From JAFLCL01 sp039809495 (GTDB lineage Bacteria > Myxococcota_A > Polyangia > Polyangiales > Sandaracinaceae), in NCBI GenBank assembly GCA_039809495.1, contig JBDHVC010000001.1, positions 224,240-288,239 of the forward strand: DNA of 64,000 nucleotides, read 5' to 3'. Every line of letters starts with the position of its first letter. The stretch's first letter is position 1. The notes beneath the pieces were generated by a model. The model was not told where the DNA came from and ran no database searches. It saw only the letters and a program-made list of their open reading frames with translations. Position numbers and translations under genes: made by a program. Positions 17,417 to 25,851 of this stretch are shown here, one piece after another.

Positions 17417-18109
17417 ATGCGCACCCTGATCCTCGAAGGTCGCGGACCGAACACGATGTCCACGCCGATGCTCGAGCGTCTCGCCCGCGAGCTGGAGCTC
17501 GCGGCGGGCGAGGCCATCCTCCTCACCGGCGCGGGCGACGCGTTCTCCTCGGGGCTCGACCTCGACGCCCTCGAGCGCGCGACACAGCTCGAGGTCGGCG
17601 CGCTGCTCGACGCGATGGAGCGCGCGACGCGGCTGCTCTTCCTGTATCCCGGACCGGTCGTGGCGGCCGTGAACGGGCACGCCATCGCCGGCGGGTGCCT
17701 CGTCGCGCAGTGCGCGGACGTCCGGATCGGGGTCGATGACCCGAGGGCCCGCTTCGGCATGACCGGCGTCGCGCTCGGGCTCATCTATCCCCCCTTCGTC
17801 CCCGCCGTCTTTCGCGCCCGCGTCCCGAGCCCGCACGCCGAGACGGTGCTCTCTGCCGCCGAGCGGTTCGGGCCGAGCGACGCGCTGCGGCTCGGCCTGC
17901 TCGACGAGCTCGCCCCCCGCGAGCGGCTGCTCGCCCGCGCGGAGGAGGCGCTCGAGGCCCGCGCTCGCCTCCCGCGCGCCGCCTACGCCTCCATCAAGCG
18001 GGCGCTAAGAGCCCCGGCCTACGACGGGGTCGAGGAGGCCCACGCGCGCTTTCGCGAGGACGTCGTCCCGAGCTGGACGAGCGCGATCGGCGCTCGGCGA
18101 CGAGGCTGA
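17417..18109 (+). CDS. Enoyl-CoA hydratase/isomerase family protein lacking one catalytic Glu
   Basis: 230 aa crotonase-fold protein: GAGDAFSSGLDLDAL (CoA/oxyanion region), AVNGHAIAGGCLVAQCADVRI, and a C-terminal helical section with ASIKRAL. The position usually held by the first catalytic Glu of hydratases (PExxLG) reads MTGVALG, so classical hydration is doubtful; isomerase, hydrolase or non-catalytic roles are open. GGGAGG lies about 9 nt before the ATG. Divergent from xerD. A T-tract hairpin follows the gene. Confidence 0.88.
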   Translation: MRTLILEGRGPNTMSTPMLERLARELELAAGEAILLTGAGDAFSSGLDLDALERATQLEVGALLDAMERATRLLFLYPGPVVAAVNGHAIAGGCLVAQCADVRIGVDDPRARFGMTGVALGLIYPPFVPAVFRARVPSPHAETVLSAAERFGPSDALRLGLLDELAPRERLLARAEEALEARARLPRAAYASIKRALRAPAYDGVEEAHARFREDVVPSWTSAIGARRRG

Positions 18110-18151
18110 CGATCGGCGCTCGCGCCGCTGCGAAGGATCACGTCTCCGCGC

Positions 18152-18175
18152 GCTCGGGCGCCTCGAGCCGTTTTT
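18152..18175 (+). terminator. Intrinsic terminator candidate after the crotonase-family gene
   Basis: GCTCGG/TCGAGC stem (with one G-T pair) around a GCGCC loop, followed by CG and five T residues. One of the few hairpins here with a real T-tract. It lies 43 nt after the stop. Confidence 0.5.
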
Positions 18176-18211
18176 CGCGCCCGCCGCCGATCGCCGTGCT
18201 ACGTCCGGGCC

Positions 18212-18730
18212 ATGACCGACGACCTGCGCCTCCGCTTCCTCGAAGCCACCCGCGAAGAGGATCCCGCCCTCGCCTCCTCCCTGTCGTCCGACGACGCGAA
18301 CGTCGCGCGCGAATTGGGTGGGGTTCTCGGCCGCCTCGCCGGCCCGAACGCCCACGAGCTGAGCCCCCGCGCGCGCCTCGCCGCGCGCAGGATCCTCGGG
18401 CCGCTGCGTCGGCGCGACGCGGAGAGCCTGACGCTCCTCAACAAGGCGCTCGACTACCTCGACCTCGACGCGAACGGGCGGCTCGACGAGAAGGAGATCG
18501 ATCTCGCCGCGCGCTGCATCGAGGCCTTCGCGTCGTTGAGCGCCCCAGGCCTGAGCCTCTCGATGCCCGAGCTCCGCACCCTCTACGGGCTGCTCCGCGC
18601 GATCGACGCCAACGACGATCACCACCTCGACGCGGGCGAGCTCGCCGAGCTCGACGCGGGCCTGCGGGATCTGCGTGCGTTCATCGAGCGCGCGAGGCTC
18701 GCGAAGCCTGGCTTCTCGCCCGAGATCTGA
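18212..18730 (+). CDS. EF-hand calcium-binding-like protein
   Basis: 172 aa, no signal peptide. Two EF-hand loops are readable: DLDANGRLDEKE at 84-95 with the canonical D-x-D-x-N-G-x-hydrophobic-D-x-x-E order, and DANDDHHLDAGE at 132-143. Flanking helices (LTLLNKALDYL, LRTLYGLLRAI) fit a paired EF-hand module, so calcium binding is likely. The N-terminal 70 residues are helical and unassigned. It may be a cytosolic calcium sensor; no partner can be named. It converges on the outer-membrane protein gene, with a strong hairpin between them. Confidence 0.85.
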   Translation: MTDDLRLRFLEATREEDPALASSLSSDDANVARELGGVLGRLAGPNAHELSPRARLAARRILGPLRRRDAESLTLLNKALDYLDLDANGRLDEKEIDLAARCIEAFASLSAPGLSLSMPELRTLYGLLRAIDANDDHHLDAGELAELDAGLRDLRAFIERARLAKPGFSPEI

Positions 18731-18735
18731 GCGCC

Positions 18736-18756
18736 GCGACGAGCGACGCTCGTCGC
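18736..18756. terminator. Bidirectional hairpin between convergent genes
   Basis: Perfect 9-bp stem GCGACGAGC/GCTCGTCGC with loop GAC, 5 nt after the EF-hand stop and 19 nt before the stop of the opposing gene. No T-tract on either side. Confidence 0.5.
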
Positions 18757-18775
18757 TCCTTCGGCTCGGCGATAC

Positions 18776-21511
18776 TCAGAAATACTGATCGAAGCTCACG
18801 TAGAAGGCGACGGGGCTCCGCGCGACGTGCGGCGCTCCGCTCTCCTCTGCGAGCCGCGAGACCGGGACGCCGACGTCGAGGGCGAGGAGGCCCGGCTGAA
18901 CGCCGCCATACTCGTAGTGGAAGCGCAGGCCTGCGCCCGCCTCCGCGGCGACGCGCGCCTCTCTGCCGTCCGTCGTGCCGAAGACTGCGCCCGCGCCGAG
19001 CCAGGTCACGAGCTGGACCTCTCGCACCCAGACCGCGTGGAGCAGGTTGATCGCGAGATCCCCGATCAGCGTGTGGCGATGCTCGGCGACGACGAAGAGC
19101 ATCGCGTCACCGACGAGCTCGTCGTTCGCGAAGCCTCGGAGCCCGTAGCGTCCCCCGAGCATCTGCCGATCGGCGTCGAGCGCGGAGCCGGCGGTGAAGC
19201 CGCCCGCGCCGAGGAAGAAGAACGCGTCGAGGAGGCCGACCGGGACGATCCCGGACACGCGCAGCGACCCGCGGGCGGTGAACGCCGACGAGCCGTCGTC
19301 GCGGAGCGTCCCGCCGCCAGCGAGCGAGACGATCGCCGTCACGCCCTCTCGCGGATCCGCGATGAAGCGCTCGGTGCTGAGCGTCCCGAGCAGCTCGAGC
19401 TCGAGGGCGTAGCCGCCGAGCGTGCTCGTCGCGAAGCCCGGCTCGACGCGGCTGAACGCCAGCCCACCTCCGAGCTGGATCATCCGACGGTTGTCGGTGA
19501 CGCGCGGCCCGAGCCCCTCCAGGTAGCGGACGCGACCGGTCGTGCGCGCGATGGTCCTCGCGAGGCGCAGGATGAGGAGGTGCTCGAGGTCGTAGCGGGG
19601 TCGCAGGGAGATGTCGGCGAGCCCGGTCACGTTGCCCTCGGACGCGAGGACGTCGACCGAGAAATTGTTGAAGAGCGGGAGGCGCCAGGTCGGCGAGCTC
19701 GCGTCGTCCGCGCGCGGATGACCCTCCGAGACGCGGCCGCTCTCCGAGACGCGCAGCCGAGGATCGAGGACCACGCGTCGACGCTCACCGCGCGTCTCGA
19801 TCACCACGACGCCCTCTCGCCCTGGGCCGTCCCAGACGCCGACCACGCGCTCGCCGTGCTCGTCCTCGACCTCCACCTCGACGGGCTCGGGCCGCTCGTC
19901 GCCGTCGCGGAGCACGACGACGCGGTGGCGCCACCGCGGCGCGTCGGGCCTCTCCTCGGGAGCCTCGATGCGCTCGCTCTCGATCGGCCCGAGCCGGTAG
20001 TTCACCTCGAGGCTCGGGTAGGCGGTCCACGTCGCGAGCCGCGCGCTCGCCCCCGGTGAGGCTCGCTCGAGCGCGCTCCGCACGCTCCGCCGCCCATGGA
20101 CCAGCATCGCGACGAGGCGCTGCATGCGGCCCTCTCCGAGCACGTCCTCGATCGACGCGAGCAGCCGCCGCCCGCGCGCGAAGGGGAAGCGCGCGCGCGA
20201 AGGATCGTCGCGGAAGCGATCGGGCTCGTCGATCGCGCCGAAGTAGACGTCGTCGAAGGTGATCTGCGGCGCGTTGATGAGCTGATCGACCGCGGGGTGA
20301 AACGAGAAGGGCTCGAGCAGCGCCTCGGTCCGCTCGCGCGATCCGTGTCGTCGACGCTCGTCGAGCGCCTCGAGCGCGGCGGCGCGGAGATCCACCGACC
20401 ACGCGCGATCGGCCGCGGAATCGACGCGCGCGAGCGCCTGCGCGGCGAGCTGGAAGAGCGCTCGTCGGAGGGCGCGCCGGTGCAGCTCGCGGAGCTCGTC
20501 GAGCGGAAAGATCTGGAAGACCCGATCGGAGACGAGCACGACCCCGGGGGCCGACGCCGCGAGCTCCGTCCGGCTCGGGACGACGAAGACGACGAGCGGA
20601 TCGGGGAGCTCGAGGCCGAGCCATCGCGCGGTCGCGAGGACGTCGAGCGCGGCCGCTCGGATCGCCGCGACGCGATCGATGGCGGTCACGTCGTCGAGCC
20701 CCTCGACCCCGGGCGCGCCGCGCGCCGGAGGGACGTACGCGTCTCGACGGTCGACGACGACGAGGCGGCGCTCCCCCCCGAGCGGCGAGCTCCGCGCCTC
20801 GAGGTCGTCGCCGGCCAAGAGCGGTACGTAGCCGAGGACACGATCGACGTGGAGGGTCGCGCTCAGAGCGCCCTCGACGCTCACGCCGCGTCCCCCGGAG
20901 AAGCGCGCGACGACGACGTGGCGCGCGTCCTCGACGGCGTCGTCCTCACCGAGGAGGAGGGGATACCAAGGCCCCGCGAGCGCGAGGCGGGACGTCGCGT
21001 GAGCGAGTCGACCGAAGCGCTCGGGCACCTCCAGCGTCGCGTCGACGCGGATCGTGACGACGCGCGCCGGTCCCGGATCGATCGCGACGACGAGGTCCGA
21101 GCCCCCGAGATCCCGCGCGCGGAGCGGCGCGCGGTCCGGGCGCGGCGGATCGTGCTCCCCGAGCGCCTCGCGGGCGTACGAGGCCTCGCGATCGTCGACC
21201 CGCACGCGCTCGATCGCGTAGCCGCCGAGCGCCACCTCGCCCGGGTAGATCCACCGCGCGCTCCGCTCGTCCATCGCGCTCGGCGCGACGGCGAGGCGAT
21301 CGCCGTAGAGCCACAGCCGGACCCGGTCCTCTCCCTCCTCGACGCGCGCGCGCACCGCGACGTGCTCGACGACGCGCCCCCGCTCGACGTCGACGTCCGC
21401 GTCGACCTCGTACCCTTCGACGCTCGCGGCGGACGCGCGCGCGCTCACCGCGAGGACCAGCGCGCCCACGACCCAAGGCCCGAGCGCGCGTCGGAGGCGC
21501 TCGCGTGTCAT
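18776..21511 (-). CDS. Outer-membrane barrel protein with a decayed M1-aminopeptidase-like N-terminal region
   Basis: 911 aa. Signal peptide about 1-29 (VVGALVLAVSARASA). Residues about 30-330 resemble the beta-rich front of M1 aminopeptidases (GYEVDADVDVERGRVVEHVAVRAR). Where the HExxH zinc site would follow I find only HRRALRRALFQLAAQ, so no peptidase activity is expected. From about 620 the protein turns into alternating amphipathic strands ending VAFYVSFDQYF, an outer-membrane barrel with terminal aromatic, in the style of Omp85/surface-antigen barrels. The ATG at 21511 directly precedes the signal peptide. An envelope scaffold or export role is inference. Confidence 0.85.
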   Translation of the reverse strand: MTRERLRRALGPWVVGALVLAVSARASAASVEGYEVDADVDVERGRVVEHVAVRARVEEGEDRVRLWLYGDRLAVAPSAMDERSARWIYPGEVALGGYAIERVRVDDREASYAREALGEHDPPRPDRAPLRARDLGGSDLVVAIDPGPARVVTIRVDATLEVPERFGRLAHATSRLALAGPWYPLLLGEDDAVEDARHVVVARFSGGRGVSVEGALSATLHVDRVLGYVPLLAGDDLEARSSPLGGERRLVVVDRRDAYVPPARGAPGVEGLDDVTAIDRVAAIRAAALDVLATARWLGLELPDPLVVFVVPSRTELAASAPGVVLVSDRVFQIFPLDELRELHRRALRRALFQLAAQALARVDSAADRAWSVDLRAAALEALDERRRHGSRERTEALLEPFSFHPAVDQLINAPQITFDDVYFGAIDEPDRFRDDPSRARFPFARGRRLLASIEDVLGEGRMQRLVAMLVHGRRSVRSALERASPGASARLATWTAYPSLEVNYRLGPIESERIEAPEERPDAPRWRHRVVVLRDGDERPEPVEVEVEDEHGERVVGVWDGPGREGVVVIETRGERRRVVLDPRLRVSESGRVSEGHPRADDASSPTWRLPLFNNFSVDVLASEGNVTGLADISLRPRYDLEHLLILRLARTIARTTGRVRYLEGLGPRVTDNRRMIQLGGGLAFSRVEPGFATSTLGGYALELELLGTLSTERFIADPREGVTAIVSLAGGGTLRDDGSSAFTARGSLRVSGIVPVGLLDAFFFLGAGGFTAGSALDADRQMLGGRYGLRGFANDELVGDAMLFVVAEHRHTLIGDLAINLLHAVWVREVQLVTWLGAGAVFGTTDGREARVAAEAGAGLRFHYEYGGVQPGLLALDVGVPVSRLAEESGAPHVARSPVAFYVSFDQYF

Positions 21512-21529
21512 GATGCGAGCCTCGATCGC

Positions 21530-21745
21530 GTGTTCTTCGTCGATCTCAGCATTCCGATCGCCATCCTGGCGCTCGCCATCGTGCTCGTCCTCGGCCTCCA
21601 CGCCTGGGCGCGCGTCGAGCGTAAGCGGATCGAGCGGCGCACACGAGCGCTCGTCGCGACGATCGTCGGGCGGCCTCCCGCGGCTCGCCCCGACCCATCG
21701 ATGGACGCGACGCGCGCCGAGGGACCTAGCCGTCGGGATGCTTGA
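21530..21745 (+). CDS. Possible small single-pass membrane protein
   Basis: 71-aa frame from a GTG: a short lead, a convincing transmembrane helix (IPIAILALAIVLVLGLHAW, about 8-26), a basic stretch (RVERKRIERRTRA) and a polar tail. It runs divergently from the large outer-membrane gene, starting 18 nt from it. No Shine-Dalgarno sequence. The clean helix-plus-basic-stretch design suggests a real gene, but start and existence are unproven. Confidence 0.45.
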   Translation: MFFVDLSIPIAILALAIVLVLGLHAWARVERKRIERRTRALVATIVGRPPAARPDPSMDATRAEGPSRRDA

Positions 21746-21900
21746 CGGAATCGTCAGCCCACGAACACTGTCCAGGGGATCATCGGACCGTCCCCCGATG
21801 ACGCTCGAGAGAGCGAGAGCGCCGGTAGGCCGCCAACCCAACCGATCCGCGTCGTCGTCCCAGAGACGACGGCGCTCCACCATCCGCCCTGGAGTCTGAC

Positions 21901-22689
21901 ATGGCGCGCCTCATCGCTTACGTCGCGAATCGTCCCGATCGGCTCCTCGAGGCGCTGATCGAGGAGCGGGCCGCGATCGGGGACGCGCCGCCCCAGGAGG
22001 CCGCGGCGTGGGGCATCGGCTTCTACCAGAGCGGCGAGGTGCTCCACCGCAAGCGCCCGTTTCGAGGCGACGATCCGGTCGGCTGGCAAGACATCGTCGG
22101 CGGCGTGAAGACGGACTGTGCCGTGATCCACCTGCGCAAGGCGTCGGTGGGCGACTATCGCTCCGAGAACACGCACCCGTTTCGGCTCCGCCAGTGGCTC
22201 TTCGCCCATCAGGGGACGGTCTACGGCTTCGAGGCGATCCGCCCCCGCCTCCTCGAGGCGCTGCCGGACTTCTTGCGCAGGAACGTGCGCGGCACGACCG
22301 ACAGCGAGCTCATCTTCCACACGTTCCTCTCGTTCCTCCACGATCAGGGCATGCTCGACGCGCCCGACCTCGACGCGAAGGTGATCTTGAGCGCGATCCG
22401 CTCGACCATCGCGATGGTCGACCAGATCGGCTCGGAGATCGGGGCGCCCTCGCCCGACCTCGACCTCGTGCTCTCGAACGGCCGAACGACGGCGATCGTC
22501 GCGCGCGGCACGCCGATGTGTTGGGTCGAGCGGAGCCTCGCGACGGAGGCTCGTGGCCCCTCGGGCCCGGGCTTCCGCTACGTCCTCGCGACCGCCACGG
22601 AGAGCCCGCCGAGCGACTACCGCTGCCTCGCGCGCGGCTCCGTCTTGCTCGTCTCGCGCGACCTGTCGACGAGCACGCACGAGCTCTGA
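21901..22689 (+). CDS. Class II glutamine amidotransferase-fold protein lacking the catalytic Cys
   Basis: 262 aa resembling YafJ/EgtC-type Ntn amidotransferases: MARLIAYVAN at the start, GWGIGFY-like AWGIGFYQSGEV, VIHLRKASVGD, HPFRLRQWLFAHQGTVYGF and TDSELIFHTFLSFL. In the active family Cys is residue 2 and becomes the N-terminal nucleophile; here residue 2 is Ala. Later frame or start choices do not restore it. The protein is therefore probably a binding or regulatory relative. GGAG lies 6 nt before the ATG. It overlaps the lipoprotein gene by 1 nt (TGATG). Confidence 0.88.
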   Translation: MARLIAYVANRPDRLLEALIEERAAIGDAPPQEAAAWGIGFYQSGEVLHRKRPFRGDDPVGWQDIVGGVKTDCAVIHLRKASVGDYRSENTHPFRLRQWLFAHQGTVYGFEAIRPRLLEALPDFLRRNVRGTTDSELIFHTFLSFLHDQGMLDAPDLDAKVILSAIRSTIAMVDQIGSEIGAPSPDLDLVLSNGRTTAIVARGTPMCWVERSLATEARGPSGPGFRYVLATATESPPSDYRCLARGSVLLVSRDLSTSTHEL

Positions 22690-23324
22690 TGCGCGGCGCG
22701 GCGTGCGGCGGATGCCTCGGGGTCGGCCTGCTCCTCGCGGTCCTCGCCGGCTGTGGCGCGGCTCGCGCGCCGGCGACGACGCGCGCCGAGGTCCACGTCG
22801 CCCCCCGCGCGACGCTCGATCGAGCGATCGACCCCGTGGACGCGGCGCCCAACGAGGACGTCGCGCGGCCCGTCGTGATGACCGCGGGCGTCGAGGAGGC
22901 ACGAGCGCTCCTCTTCGCGCTCCTCGAGGCGATCCGCGCCGAGGACGTCGAGGGGCTCCGCGCGCTCCTCGTGGAAGAGCCACTCTCGATCCAGGTCCTG
23001 CGCGACGCCCGACGTCCCCAGCGCCTGCTCGCGCCGATGCGCCGCGATCAGGCGATCGCGCGCCTCGTGGTGCCCGCGCGGGTCGCTGGCAGCGCGTGGC
23101 GATCGGACGCACGGCCCCTCGTCGATCCCGAGCGCGTCGCCGTGCTCTCCGCCCGCCAATTCTTCGAAGGCGCTCCGCCCGAGGGGGTGGAGCCCTCGGA
23201 CCTCGTCGTGCTCTTCGACGTGCCGGACTCGGCGGGCCCGCTGCTGCGGAGCGTCGCCATCCGCGACCGCGGGATGATCCTCGTCCGCGTGAGCGCCGAA
23301 CGCGCTCGGATCCTCGGGATCTGA
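22689..23324 (+). CDS. Lipoprotein of unknown function
   Basis: 211 aa. Lipobox LAGC with C22 after GVGLLLAVLAG. The mature part has helix RALLFALLEAIRAEDVEGLRALL and strand-rich SDLVVLFDVPDSAGPLLRSVAIRDRG, similar in layout to nuclear-transport-factor-2/SnoaL-like or LolA-like folds, though no motif settles it. Translationally coupled to the amidotransferase-fold gene, which suggests a shared task at the envelope. The stop is followed by TGATCGCCGCG, also seen at 34119 and 676. Confidence 0.8.
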   Translation: MRGAACGGCLGVGLLLAVLAGCGAARAPATTRAEVHVAPRATLDRAIDPVDAAPNEDVARPVVMTAGVEEARALLFALLEAIRAEDVEGLRALLVEEPLSIQVLRDARRPQRLLAPMRRDQAIARLVVPARVAGSAWRSDARPLVDPERVAVLSARQFFEGAPPEGVEPSDLVVLFDVPDSAGPLLRSVAIRDRGMILVRVSAERARILGI

Positions 23325-23342
23325 TCGCCGCGGCGGCGTCGC

Positions 23343-23474
23343 TCACAGCACGAACCAGTCGTCCTGATTCGAGCTGCTCCTTCCTCGTCGGAGGGGCTGC
23401 CCCCAGCGCCTCTCCCTCACGCCGAGCCAGCGTGCCTCTGCGGGGCGGACCACGTCGAGCCAGGCGCGCCGTCA
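23343..23474 (-). repeat. Intergenic structured repeat, copy B
   Basis: Fills the gap between two convergent genes and begins, reading leftwards, with the PEGA gene's stop codon (TGACGGCGCG). Hairpin 1 pairs GCG-GCCT with AGGC-CGC. Hairpin 2 is GGAGGGGCTG/CAGCGCCTCTCC (23390-23415). Hairpin 3 is CAGCACGAACCAG/CTGATTCGAGCTG (23346-23376), whose single wobble is G-U only in the minus-strand transcript. Confidence 0.8.
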
Positions 23475-25031
23475 GCGGCGGCGAGCCTCGAGCGGGCTCA
23501 GCGAGGCGTCGATCGTCGCGATCCGCCCGCCCGCCTCCTCGCGCCAGTCGCTCGGACCGACGACGAGCCGCTCGAGCCGGTGCCCCTCGAGCCAGATCAG
23601 GAGCTCCGCGGCCTCGGCGATCGGCTGGTTCTCGATCTCGACGGAGGGCGTGAAGCCGACGAGCATGTAGACCTTCGCGCCGGGCGGGCTCGTGATCACG
23701 CGGACGCTGCCGAGCTCGCCGGGCGCCCCCGGATCCGCCGGCGTGAGAGCGGGGCCGAGCGCGACGGTCTCGAGGCGCTCCGCGTCTTGGAAGCTCGCCC
23801 CCGCCACCACGGGGAGCTCGAAGCGCGGGCCGTCCGCGGTCGCCTCGTAGGCGGCGTCGGGGCTCACGAGGGCTCGCTCGGGCCGGCGCCCCTCGGCGAC
23901 GACCAGGAACTCGTGCGCGACGCCGAGGGGGAGATCGCGGACGACGACGGGCGCGCGCCCGACGAAGAGGAACACCTGCGCACGAGGCGGATCGCTCGAG
24001 ACTCGCAGCGTCCCGACCTCTGGCGCGGGCGCCGTGGGCGGCGCGACGACGGGTGGATCGACGCGAGCGGGCCCGAGGAGCGGCTCGACCCAGTCCGGCC
24101 GCAGGACGGCGACGCCGAGCGCGCCGATCCCCGCCAGCGCGAGGACGGCGGCGAGCGCGAGCCATCTGCCCCCGCGCGAGGGAGCGGGCTCGTCTTCGAG
24201 GTCGAGGTCTCGGACCGTCTTCGGCGTCGCCCCCTCGAGCGGCGGGGGCGCGTCGGAGCCCGGCCGAGCCTCACGCCTCGGCGCGCCCGAGGCGTGAGGC
24301 GCGAGCGGCGCGATCGGAGCCGCCTCGATGGGCTCGGCGCGACGCGCGATCGGCGCGGGCATGCGGTGCTCGGTCGTCACGGGCTCGGCGTCGGAGCGGA
24401 GCGGGTCGCCGTCCTCGGTGGCTCCCGGATGCTTCGCCGCGCTCGGCGGCTCGTCTTCGAGCGACGTCGGGCGGCTCGCGGCGGCGGGCGGGAGCGCGGG
24501 CGTCGGCGCCGCGGGCACGGCAGGCTCCTCCGCGCCGCCGAGGAGCGAGTCGAGGGCGTCGTCGATCCCCTCACCCTCGAGCGCCGGGGGCCGCTCGGAG
24601 GCTGGCCGCCGCGCCTCGCGGACGACGCGAGCGAGCACGCGGCGCGAGGCCTGCCGGTTCAGCGGGACGAGCGCCGCCTCGAGGTGATCGCGGAGGCCGC
24701 CGAGCGCGTTCTCGCCTCGGGGCTCCTCGGACTCGATGACCTGGATGAGCGCCCTCGGGACGGCGGTGCCCGACGCGACGAGCAGCCCCGCGAGCATCGC
24801 CACGATGCTCTCGGCGCAGCCCTCCGCGCTGGCCGAGCCTGGCTGCGCGAAGACCGACACGAGCCCCTCCTCCGAGATCCGGATCGCGCTCATCGTGACG
24901 AGCGCGGGCCCATCGGCGAGCTGCTCGGCGCACTCGAGCGCGATGAACGCCCCGATCTCCGAGGGGAGTCGTCGCCCGCGGGCCTTCATCAGCCGCACGA
25001 GCTCTTCGACGGTCGGGCCCAATTCGCTCAT
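23472..25031 (-). CDS. Membrane protein with two C-terminal PEGA domains
   Basis: 519 aa. N-terminal helical domain (1-145; TVEELVRLMKARGRRLPSEIGAFIALECAEQL) resembles the C-terminal part of a serine/threonine kinase fold but has no kinase motifs. A Pro/Ala/Glu linker (150-285), one transmembrane helix (289-310), then two PEGA-like beta units (about 335-420 and 433-515), each opening GTLRVSSDPPRAQVFL / GSVRVITSPPGAKVYM. PEGA domains commonly face the periplasm or surface on myxobacterial kinase-linked proteins. GAGGAG lies 4 nt before the ATG. It follows hisF by 25 nt. Confidence 0.87.
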   Translation of the reverse strand: MSELGPTVEELVRLMKARGRRLPSEIGAFIALECAEQLADGPALVTMSAIRISEEGLVSVFAQPGSASAEGCAESIVAMLAGLLVASGTAVPRALIQVIESEEPRGENALGGLRDHLEAALVPLNRQASRRVLARVVREARRPASERPPALEGEGIDDALDSLLGGAEEPAVPAAPTPALPPAAASRPTSLEDEPPSAAKHPGATEDGDPLRSDAEPVTTEHRMPAPIARRAEPIEAAPIAPLAPHASGAPRREARPGSDAPPPLEGATPKTVRDLDLEDEPAPSRGGRWLALAAVLALAGIGALGVAVLRPDWVEPLLGPARVDPPVVAPPTAPAPEVGTLRVSSDPPRAQVFLFVGRAPVVVRDLPLGVAHEFLVVAEGRRPERALVSPDAAYEATADGPRFELPVVAGASFQDAERLETVALGPALTPADPGAPGELGSVRVITSPPGAKVYMLVGFTPSVEIENQPIAEAAELLIWLEGHRLERLVVGPSDWREEAGGRIATIDASLSPLEARRR

Positions 25032-25056
25032 CGGTCTCCTCGGGAAGCGGCCCGCA

Positions 25057-25851
25057 TCATCGCTCGACCTCGCGCTCGGGCAACCCGAGGCTCGCCGTGG
25101 GTCGGACGGGGACGAGGTGATCAGCGAGGTACGCCTTCACGTCGCGGATCGCGAAGCGGCCCTCGTGGAAGACCGAGGCCGCGAGGACCGCGTCCGCGCC
25201 ACCCTCCTCGATCCCCTCGAGGAAGTGCGCGAGGCTCCCGACGCCCCCCGACGCGATCACGGGGACGGCGACGACGTCGACGATCGAGCGGACGAGCGCG
25301 ACGTCGTAGCCGTCGCGTGTTCCATCGCGGTCCATGCTGGTGATCAGGATCTCGCCAGCGCCTCGCCGAGCGACCTCGCTCGCCCACGCGCGCGCGTCGC
25401 GTCCGGTGCTCCGGCTCCCGCCGTGCGAGAAGACCGTCCAGCCGCCTGCGTCCCTCCGCGCGTCGATCGCGACGACGAGCGCCTGGCTCCCGAAGGTGCT
25501 CGCGACGCGATCGATCAGCCCGGGCTCCGCGAGCGCCGCGCTGTTGATCGCGATCTTGTCCGCGCCAGCCCAGAGGAGCGCGCGCGCGTCCTCGATCGAG
25601 CGCACGCCGCCGCCGACCGTGAGCGGGACGGTGAGGGACGCCGCCGTCCTCTCGACGACGTCGAGCAGCGTCCCGCGCCCCTCGATCGACGCGCCGATGT
25701 CGAGGAACGTCACCTCGTCCGCGCCCTCGCGATCGTAGCGGAGCGCGCTCTCGACGGGATCGCCCGCGTCGCGCAGCTCCACGAAGCGCACGCCCTTGAC
25801 CACGCGACCGTCCTTGACGTCGAGGCAGGGGATCACGCGACGCGCGAGCAT
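25057..25851 (-). CDS. hisF: Imidazole glycerol phosphate synthase, cyclase subunit
   Basis: HisF closes the imidazole ring of IGP using ammonia delivered by HisH. 264 aa TIM barrel: MLARRVIPCLDVKDGRVVKGV with the catalytic Asp in LDVKDG, LDIGASIEGR, VPLTVGGGVRS, KIAINSAAL, VVAIDARR, ILITSMDRDGT with the second catalytic Asp, and VIASGGVGS. All signature segments intact. It overlaps hisA by 3 nt (TGATG includes both codons). Confidence 0.97.
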   Translation of the reverse strand: MLARRVIPCLDVKDGRVVKGVRFVELRDAGDPVESALRYDREGADEVTFLDIGASIEGRGTLLDVVERTAASLTVPLTVGGGVRSIEDARALLWAGADKIAINSAALAEPGLIDRVASTFGSQALVVAIDARRDAGGWTVFSHGGSRSTGRDARAWASEVARRGAGEILITSMDRDGTRDGYDVALVRSIVDVVAVPVIASGGVGSLAHFLEGIEEGGADAVLAASVFHEGRFAIRDVKAYLADHLVPVRPTASLGLPEREVER

